Shown one piece after another: positions 5,835-10,482 of a stretch of DNA of 10,482 bases. This stretch comes from an uncultured Phycisphaerales bacterium. Lineage in GTDB: Bacteria; Planctomycetota; Phycisphaerae; UBA1845; CAIVHJ01. The position numbers and the translations under genes were made by a program. Every line of letters starts with the position of its first letter. The stretch's first letter is position 1. The stretch covers positions 1 to 10,482 of the forward strand of contig CAIVHJ010000428.1 in NCBI GenBank assembly GCA_903905665.1. Reading direction: 5' to 3'. The notes beneath the pieces are model-generated. The model had not been told where the DNA came from and did no database searches. It saw only the letters and a program-made list of their open reading frames with translations.

Positions 5835-6053
5835 TCACTCGTGCTCGGATTTTTTGGGCGGGGTGTCGTCGAACGTCACTTTGCCCTCGACGATCTCCTT
5901 GATCACCACTTCCAGGTCCGTCAGCCCCTCCCGCTCGACCATCGGACGAGCCCCCTGCAACAAATGGCGCCAGCGCTTCTGGATCAGGGTGGTCAAATGA
6001 AACCGACCCCCGAACTTGTTGATCAAATCATCGTGCTTGAGATCCGAAATCAT
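5835..6053 (-). CDS. rpoZ: DNA-directed RNA polymerase omega subunit
   Basis: Small 72-residue subunit that binds the beta-prime C-terminus and helps assemble RNA polymerase. The N-terminal segment MISDLKHDDLINKFGGRFHL and the following LTTLIQKRW, GARPMVE and DLEVVIKEI match the omega/Rpb6 fold. The usual K-x-x-x-A-x-R pattern is altered, as is common in divergent omegas. ATG at 6053 has GAGG 7 nt upstream. The tail after residue 60 is acidic and lysine-rich, probably disordered. In many bacteria rpoZ sits between gmk and coaBC. Here gmk is absent and a terminator lies just upstream, so rpoZ is the first gene of the rpoZ-coaC-IVP-coaB operon. Confidence 0.88.
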   Translation of the reverse strand: MISDLKHDDLINKFGGRFHLTTLIQKRWRHLLQGARPMVEREGLTDLEVVIKEIVEGKVTFDDTPPKKSEHE

Positions 6054-6119
6054 CGTGTTTCCTCGCTATTCCTGTGTCTTTACCCCGTTACGATCCGTCG
6101 TTTCAATATGCAACCCAAT

Positions 6120-6148
6120 AATGTACCCATTCGGGCGTCATAAAACAA
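6120..6148 (-). promoter_or_regulatory. Possible promoter of the rpoZ-coaC-coaB operon
   Basis: On the minus strand TTGTTT (6148-6143) and TACATT (6125-6120) are 17 nt apart, a reasonable sigma70-like pair about 67 nt upstream of the rpoZ ATG. It falls between the terminator at 6192-6231 and rpoZ, where a promoter is required. The boxes match consensus only moderately. Confidence 0.4.
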
Positions 6149-6191
6149 CCTTTAGAGCCTATCTGAATAAACGACATGACCGCGACCAATC

Positions 6192-6231
6192 AAAAGCCCC
6201 GGAATCCGATTTCCGAACTCCGGGGCCTTTT
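6192..6231. terminator. Bidirectional intrinsic terminator after the collagen-like lipoprotein gene
   Basis: A perfect 8-bp GC-rich stem (GCCCCGGA, 6196-6203; TCCGGGGC, 6219-6226) with a 15-nt loop is flanked by A4 (6192-6195) on the left and T4 (6228-6231) on the right. It can therefore act in both directions. Its main role should be ending minus-strand transcription from the gene that stops at 6283, insulating rpoZ. Confidence 0.8.
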
Positions 6232-6282
6232 CTCGAACAAATGACCCTGGTTTCTACAAGGTCTCAATTCATTCCATCAGCA

Positions 6283-8493
6283 TTAGCGATGGTTGCAATT
6301 ATTATCCAAACAGATATCTTCGGTGCTGGGATCGCCGTCATCGCAATCCGCATCCGTGTGGCAACAATTGTTCATCTGAAGATTGAGGCACACACCCTTA
6401 TCAACATCACATTCGTCAAGAGTACATACATCCCCATCATTACATTGGGAGGACTTGTAACACCCCTCCCTTTCACATTCGTCGGGGATCCCGTTCGTGT
6501 TGTCGTCGAGGCTTCCCGTCGGACACGCACCGCAAAAATCACTTTCGACCGTACCGACGCACGAAAGGTCCCAATTTTGGCCTTCTTGACAACAGTATTG
6601 ATTAAAGGAACACACACACTGCGTAATGCTTTCATCGCTGCAACCCGGGCCGTCGTGAACCTCACAGCAATCGTGAGCGTAACCCGCCGCCACATCGCAG
6701 GTATCCAGTATGCTGTTCTGGTTGCAATCTGAGCACCATGGGTCGCCGTTGCACTGTGCCAAATCGCATGTGTCGGGCACGTCATTCTCGTTGCAATCGG
6801 CCAGACACTGGGGACCGGACCAGTCCACGGTGGCAACGTCACCCCACAGCATCACGTTTGCTTCCCACAACTGGGCGTAGGTTTCGACGTAGTCGGTTCC
6901 CTCGCCGCCATTTCCCAAATAGGTCACTAAAGCGGTTCCATTCCCATCGGTCGTGGAGACGACTATGAGCCCTTCGTTGGGACACGGCGGATCAATACCC
7001 GTTTCGATGAAGAAGTGAACGTCCACGCCGGGCATCGGATCGCCTCCATCGTCATAGACGGTGGCATAGACGGTCTGATAGGTTCCCACGAGTTTATCGG
7101 AGTACAACGGCCACACCTCCATCCGATAACCTGTCTCGACTTTCGAGGCTGCTCTATGCGAACTGATTTTGGCAACCACTGCCGACGGCATCACACGCGG
7201 TTGGCTGAGTCCAGCGCCGTGGGATGAAGCCGCCCGATCCCATTCCGTGAACGGGCACACCTGACATCCGTCAGGAATTCCGTCACTGTTGCAGTCCTGG
7301 CACCAAGTCGCCTCGCTGCCGCATGCAGCGATGTCGCAGGCATCCAGAATATCATTCCCATTGCAATCGGACTCGAGCCCGCATCTCCCCGGATAGACGT
7401 CGCCGCACAATCCGAGCGGTGAATCCGATTCGCACGAGAAATCACATTCATCGGGGATGCCGTTTGCGTTGCAATCAGAAGCGCACTGAATGTCTTCGTA
7501 GTCGTCAAAGACAAAGGCATGACTGAGCGAGGCGCTGGATTGCGTCTCGAAAAATTCCGCCCCCAACAGGAAATAGCAGCCGCCGTCCTGAAAACCATCG
7601 ACCGAATAGAGATCAAACCCCAACACATCGGCAATTTGCAGATCGTTGGGAAGGTTTAATCCGCTGGGATCATTCAGCGGAAGGTCGAGGGTAATGACGG
7701 TATCGTCATAATCTCGCAGCAAAGGAAGTATGGGCGTGAAGTAATGATAATCCCCGTACTGCTCAAATGATTGTCCATGTCGTCCGCGATAGGTATCCAA
7801 TTCGAGCGCAAAACAACTCTCAGGTTCTTGCGGTCCCCATCGCTCGAAATACAAACGCATGGTAACGGGTCCGCCATGATAATACTGACCGATCGGCATG
7901 TCGAAAGAGAGATAATCGGTTCCATCATAGTAGCCACACTGACCGAACATCGGCAAATCGTAGGGGCTGCTTGTGAGTGCAGCACCTTCTCCAGATTGCA
8001 TTTTGTCGAGACCCACGTAGAACGAATCCGTGAACGCGGCAAAGAGCGTCGGCCCGGCAGGACCCTGACCACCAGCCGCACCGGAAGCACCCGAGGGACC
8101 GGCAGGACCTTGCGGCCCGGCAGGACCTTGCGAGCCGTTAGCACCCGGCAAACCCGTCTTACCGATCAGACCTTGCAGACCCGTCAAACCCGTGTCACCG
8201 GTGGCGCCTTGGCAATCCAGGGCATTAAATACGCCGTCACCATTGATGTCCTCAGCTGGGTCGCCAATACTGTTGCCGTTCAAATCCCAACAATTCAAAC
8301 CATTCAATCCCCCGCCAGCAGGATCGGTCTGACCAGCGGTGTTGTCATTGTCATTGGCGCTGTTCTCATTGCCAATGGTGCTGATGTTGGTATTGCCGTT
8401 GTCGTCATTATCGGAACACCCGATTGAGTATCCGACGACAAGAAACACCACCACACCCAGAACTACCATTCCACCTCTCCATTTGCTCAACAT
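6283..8493 (-). CDS. Multidomain surface lipoprotein with collagen-like stretch (736 aa)
   Basis: Predicted surface-exposed lipoprotein; function unknown, possibly structural or adhesive. ATG at 8493 has GGGAGG 7 nt upstream and gives a normal signal peptide (MLSKWRGG, hydrophobic core, Cys26 in SIGC; the lipobox is imperfect at position -3). A second in-frame ATG at 8538, also with GGGAG 7 nt upstream, would add 15 residues. Residues 27-55 are Asn/Asp-rich. Residues 66-94 have an EF-hand or dockerin-like Asp pattern (DLNGNSIGD, DINGDGVFN). Residues 96-149 are 18 uninterrupted Gly-X-Y triplets. Residues 150-335 are a likely beta-sandwich domain. Six DCNxNGIPDxCD-type motifs occur near 339, 376, 399, 566, 588 and 662. 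An Ig-like domain resembling invasin Big_1 (about 463-558, with YATVYDDGGDPMPGVDVHF) separates them. A Cys cluster at 609-656 (CCEVHDGPGC to WDLSC) and a Cys-rich end (678-733, CDDGD) follow. The last part shares its Cys motif style with the RTX lipoprotein at 180-3320. Confidence 0.85.
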   Translation of the reverse strand: MLSKWRGGMVVLGVVVFLVVGYSIGCSDNDDNGNTNISTIGNENSANDNDNTAGQTDPAGGGLNGLNCWDLNGNSIGDPAEDINGDGVFNALDCQGATGDTGLTGLQGLIGKTGLPGANGSQGPAGPQGPAGPSGASGAAGGQGPAGPTLFAAFTDSFYVGLDKMQSGEGAALTSSPYDLPMFGQCGYYDGTDYLSFDMPIGQYYHGGPVTMRLYFERWGPQEPESCFALELDTYRGRHGQSFEQYGDYHYFTPILPLLRDYDDTVITLDLPLNDPSGLNLPNDLQIADVLGFDLYSVDGFQDGGCYFLLGAEFFETQSSASLSHAFVFDDYEDIQCASDCNANGIPDECDFSCESDSPLGLCGDVYPGRCGLESDCNGNDILDACDIAACGSEATWCQDCNSDGIPDGCQVCPFTEWDRAASSHGAGLSQPRVMPSAVVAKISSHRAASKVETGYRMEVWPLYSDKLVGTYQTVYATVYDDGGDPMPGVDVHFFIETGIDPPCPNEGLIVVSTTDGNGTALVTYLGNGGEGTDYVETYAQLWEANVMLWGDVATVDWSGPQCLADCNENDVPDTCDLAQCNGDPWCSDCNQNSILDTCDVAAGYAHDCCEVHDGPGCSDESITQCVCSFNQYCCQEGQNWDLSCVGTVESDFCGACPTGSLDDNTNGIPDECEREGCYKSSQCNDGDVCTLDECDVDKGVCLNLQMNNCCHTDADCDDGDPSTEDICLDNNCNHR
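8047..8208 (-). repeat. Collagen-like Gly-X-Y coding repeat (18 triplets)
   Basis: Encodes 18 consecutive Gly-X-Y triplets (residues 96-149), the second half rich in GPA and GPQ units. Bacterial collagen-like segments are known to form triple helices, so the lipoprotein may be trimeric. The nucleotide repeat (GCAGGACCTTGCGGCC-type units on the plus strand, around 8100-8130) makes copy-number change by slippage possible. Confidence 0.85.
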
Positions 8494-8628
8494 GCGTTGA
8501 CCTCCCAAAAGATTTGATTGAAAACTTCTGAAACTCATTTCTCTTCTCCCTTTTGCAAGTACCCGTACTGTTACTATTTTTGCTCCAGCACTCGCTGAAC
8601 GCAGTTACCATGCACTCGAATAAAAAAA

Positions 8629-8883
8629 TCAAATGGGATCGTTAAAGTGCGAAACATGACAGCCCAAACAACAGATACCTTCATGGAATCCTGACCCATC
8701 ACGCACAATCTCAAAGATTTCGATCACCACGTTGGAGGCAGGATAGCGCACCGCGCAAATGCCTCCCTCTTCCTCATATTCAACACAGGATTGCCGTTCC
8801 AACCCAACGATTCCGACATCCCTCAATGCGGAACCCACGGACAACCCATGATCCAACTTGTATTGATAGTATATCCAAATCAT
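8629..8883 (-). CDS. Doubtful 84-aa hypothetical protein
   Basis: I do not recognise this protein. It is acidic in the middle (EYEEEGG), with hydrophobic strands (NVVIEIFEIV) and a Cys/His-rich end (GICCLGCHVSH). The composition looks protein-like, but the ATG at 8883 has no convincing Shine-Dalgarno sequence. The frame is closed by a TAG 11 codons upstream, and the adjoining sequence is AT-rich and broken by stops. It could be a real small gene, or the surviving end of a decayed one. Confidence 0.35.
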   Translation of the reverse strand: MIWIYYQYKLDHGLSVGSALRDVGIVGLERQSCVEYEEEGGICAVRYPASNVVIEIFEIVRDGSGFHEGICCLGCHVSHFNDPI

Positions 8884-9130
8884 CCGGTGAAACCAACCCC
8901 TAATTGAATTTTTCTAATAAAAGTTCGAGAATACGCATCATCGCAGTTATTTCTTTATTTACAAAGAGTTATGATTCGATCTGCCCTATAGACCTAAGCC
9001 TAAAGCCTTACCCAAGCTGGCCAATTGCATGCTCAACATATACAAATTCTAATCTTCCGCCGAAAATCTATCTGCTACCCTTCAAAACGATTGACGGGTT
9101 CAAAAAAAATGATGCTATTCAGGTATTATC
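8884..9130. other. AT-rich stretch, possibly degenerate coding sequence
   Basis: This spacer is markedly richer in A and T than the flanking genes. On the minus strand one frame reads protein-like between stops (GGRLEFVYVEHAIGQLG, stop, GFRLRSIGQIES, stop), hinting at an inactivated gene, but I cannot name a family. An 82-codon plus-strand frame crosses it (8904-9152) without a ribosome binding site and overlaps the next gene, so I do not call it. A run of eight T on the minus strand (9109-9102) lies 22 nt past the stop of the 9131-9982 gene and may help end its transcript, although no strong hairpin precedes it. Confidence 0.35.
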
Positions 9131-9982
9131 TCAGTGGAGCAGCAGGACATAGGTCAGGGCGAGGATTCCCATGAAGAAGGTTCCGATGGCGCAATAACCG
9201 ATCCGGTCTTTGATGGACGGAGAGAGACTTCGGAAGGGCCGATCCAGCGCATCGAGCACCGCGATCGCGGCTCGTGTTGAGCCGGTTCCCACGGTGAATA
9301 AAACAGATTCCAGTGGCGCGGGAATCAGGCGTCGAACACGTTGCATCAAAATCGAATGTTGTTTTGGACGGTCGGCTGAGGGGGTGGAGTTTTCCTGTGA
9401 AACATCTGCGGGAGGTTTGGTCGTCTCAGAGGATGCGTCCGTCTCGACAGGTGTCGGTGTTTCTAAACCGGCGGCAGGAGGCGCAGATTCCAACACGCCG
9501 TCGAACATCGCCGGGGTGAGATCACCGCTCGATGAATCTGCGGAAAAATCAACGGGAATCTCCGAAGCGACATCCGCCGTCGCCGAATCGCCCCCGTCCC
9601 GAGACGATCGAGAACCTCCTGCGGTGGATGAAGCATGAGGAACCTTTTCCGCAATCTGCGTCACTTTCTTTTCCATCTGGTCTAGTTCATGATCCACATC
9701 CGCCACAATTTCCTCGACCGCCACTCGATCGCCGTCTTGAATAAGCGGGGTCTGAGCCGACAACCCGGCGTCATCGACCGGTGGGGTAATTGGCTGAGAA
9801 TCGGTGACGACGGGCGCCATTTTCTGAGGCGTGTTTTCGGACGATCTGGGCGGGCCGGAGAGAATTTCATCGGTCAACGATTCGACATCGCTCAGCAAAT
9901 GATCAATCTCATGATCGAGGTCGTTCCCACCCGCCGAAACCGGCTGGCTGTCCGGCATATTGTCTTTCACTTCATCGCTCAT
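9131..9982 (-). CDS. Acidic, low-complexity protein with a C-terminal membrane anchor (283 aa)
   Basis: No family recognised. Residues 1-205 are mostly acidic and rich in Ser, Pro, Thr, Ala and Asp, so probably disordered. Two short helix-like segments inside share a motif: DLDHEID (21-27) and DVDHELD (95-101), each followed by a heptad-like pattern that could be coiled coil. From 207 the sequence becomes basic and amphipathic (QRVRRLIPAPLESVLF), then ALDRPFRSLSPSIKDRIG, and ends in one hydrophobic segment (about 261-282) with only His after it. With no N-terminal signal, this predicts a tail-anchored protein whose bulk faces the cytoplasm. The ATG at 9982 has only a weak GAG-type site; Met9 is an alternative. 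It is transcribed away from rsmE, sharing the spacer that contains the palindromic element. Confidence 0.7.
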   Translation of the reverse strand: MSDEVKDNMPDSQPVSAGGNDLDHEIDHLLSDVESLTDEILSGPPRSSENTPQKMAPVVTDSQPITPPVDDAGLSAQTPLIQDGDRVAVEEIVADVDHELDQMEKKVTQIAEKVPHASSTAGGSRSSRDGGDSATADVASEIPVDFSADSSSGDLTPAMFDGVLESAPPAAGLETPTPVETDASSETTKPPADVSQENSTPSADRPKQHSILMQRVRRLIPAPLESVLFTVGTGSTRAAIAVLDALDRPFRSLSPSIKDRIGYCAIGTFFMGILALTYVLLLH

Positions 9983-10001
9983 CGTTAAACTCGACTCAGA
10001 A

Positions 10002-10114
10002 CCTATCCCAATACCCCCTCCCTTCCAGGGAGGGGTGAGGGGAGGGTCACTTTCTGCCGCAACAACCCCTCACCCTACCCTCTCCCCCAGAGAGGAGTGG
10101 GGTAAGGGGATAGG
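10002..10114. mobile_element. Palindromic MITE/REP-like element (113 bp)
   Basis: The ends are imperfect inverted repeats: CCTATCCC at 10002-10009 and GGGATAGG at 10107-10114, extending inward to ACCCC and GGGGT with mismatches. Inside are an 8-bp hairpin (CCCCTCCC TTCCA GGGAGGGG, 10015-10035), a 9-bp stem (GGTGAGGGG, 10034-10042; CCCCTCACC, 10066-10074) and a 6-bp hairpin (CCTCTC CCCCA GAGAGG, 10078-10094). CCCTCxCC...GGGAGGGGTGAGGG elements of this sort are commonly dispersed in bacterial genomes. It encodes nothing and could be mobilised only in trans. It sits 20 bp upstream of the 9982 start codon, where it could affect transcription in either direction. Confidence 0.6.
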
Positions 10115-10230
10115 CTTTCAATGCATACCCTGCTTGCGGGTGCCCGCTGGGGTGGTCGCGTCCGAAACCATGCGTACCTTTTTTCCCTTATCATTATCAT
10201 CGGAACATGCTACGATTCCTTCTGAAGTAA

Positions 10231-10251
10231 TTTGCAGCCGATCCCTGCAAA
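10231..10251. repeat. 7-bp inverted repeat upstream of rsmE
   Basis: TTTGCAG (10231-10237) and CTGCAAA (10245-10251) flank a 7-nt centre, 29 bp before the rsmE start. It could be an operator or a leader hairpin. I see no clear promoter boxes to place it against. Confidence 0.3.
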
Positions 10252-10280
10252 AACACCATTGGGACACAGGAAATTACGTT

Positions 10281-10482
10281 ATGGCCACTCCGCGGTTTTA
10301 TGTCGCACCGGATTCCCTCCAAATGGGAATGGTGACTCTGGACCCCAAAGAGTCCCATCACGCCCGCGCTTCTCGCCGACTCCGCGCCGGAGACGCTGTT
10401 CTGCTCTTTGACGGTTGTGGTCATGAAGGGGAAGGATCCGTTCGATCTTTGGAGCGGGATCGGGTCGGGGTCGATGTCGCCC
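10281..10482 (+). CDS. rsmE: 16S rRNA (uracil1498-N3)-methyltransferase, N-terminal part
   Basis: Only the first 67 codons are inside the window; the gene runs off the right edge. The product MATPRFYVAPDSL... matches the RsmE N-terminal PUA-like domain: a start of the form RFYV, then the conserved ESHHARASRRLRAGD segment (canonical EAHHLRRVLRLRxGD, residues about 24-38) and LLFDGCGHE (canonical LFDGxGxE, about 41-49). RsmE methylates N3 of U1498 in 16S rRNA using S-adenosylmethionine. The SPOUT catalytic domain would lie beyond the window. ATG at 10281 follows AGGA at about 9 nt. It is divergent from the membrane-anchored protein gene on the other strand. Confidence 0.85.
   Translation, partial: MATPRFYVAPDSLQMGMVTLDPKESHHARASRRLRAGDAVLLFDGCGHEGEGSVRSLERDRVGVDVA

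Noticed and set aside
5149..6000. 283-codon plus-strand open frame across coaC
   Set aside because: Antisense shadow of coaC and parts of its neighbours; no start signal and no known domain.
6016..6732. 238-codon plus-strand open frame across the operon promoter, terminator and lipoprotein 3' end
   Set aside because: It would run through a clear bidirectional terminator and antisense to two supported features.
9210..9638. 142-codon plus-strand open frame inside the membrane-anchored protein gene
   Set aside because: Antisense shadow of low-complexity Ser/Pro/Asp codons.

Overview
The window looks like a chromosomal segment from a planctomycete-type bacterium (Planctomycetota, possibly Phycisphaerae). 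The grounds are indirect. There are two large Cys-rich surface lipoproteins, one carrying six 'DCNxNGIPDxCD'-type Ca-binding motifs, an Asn/Asp-rich linker and a dockerin-like segment. The omega subunit is short and of planctomycete style. CoaC and CoaB are separate, and a four-helix-bundle (23S IVP-type) gene is present. No 16S or other phylogenetic marker is present, so the assignment is inference.

Layout, left to right. (1) A minus-strand gene (180-3320) encodes a 1046-residue lipoprotein with a Cys-rich N-terminal third built from two nested tandem duplications, then RTX-like Gly/Asp repeats and a surface-protein-like C-terminus. It ends at a strong intrinsic terminator (82-120). A good sigma70-like promoter lies about 270 nt upstream of its start. 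(2) A non-coding stretch (3321-4130) holds the leader, two related imperfect palindromes, an 18-bp direct repeat and several hairpins. (3) A minus-strand operon follows, transcribed rpoZ, coaC, four-helix-bundle gene, coaB (6053 to 4131). RpoZ is the RNA polymerase omega subunit. CoaC and CoaB carry out the two middle steps of coenzyme A synthesis and are usually one fused protein. (4) A bidirectional terminator (6192-6231) separates this operon from a second minus-strand lipoprotein gene (6283-8493) with a collagen-like Gly-X-Y stretch. (5) A doubtful 84-residue ORF and an AT-rich, stop-riddled stretch (8629-9130) look degenerate. (6) A minus-strand acidic, low-complexity, C-terminally anchored membrane protein follows (9131-9982). 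(7) A 113-bp palindromic MITE/REP-like element (10002-10114) lies in the divergent spacer before the plus-strand start of rsmE (10281 onward, cut by the window end).

The most notable structure is at 4761-5265. The four-helix-bundle gene sits exactly between the CoaC and CoaB halves and is bracketed by inverted arrays of a 7-bp repeat (GGACTGA on one side, TCAGTCC on the other). The repeat arrays encode the last six residues and stop codon of CoaC, the start region of the inserted gene, and residues 8-17 of CoaB. Removing the 505 bp between the outer edges would fuse CoaC to CoaB in frame. This resembles the architecture of 23S rRNA intervening sequences (inverted repeats around a four-helix-bundle ORF), but in a protein-coding operon.
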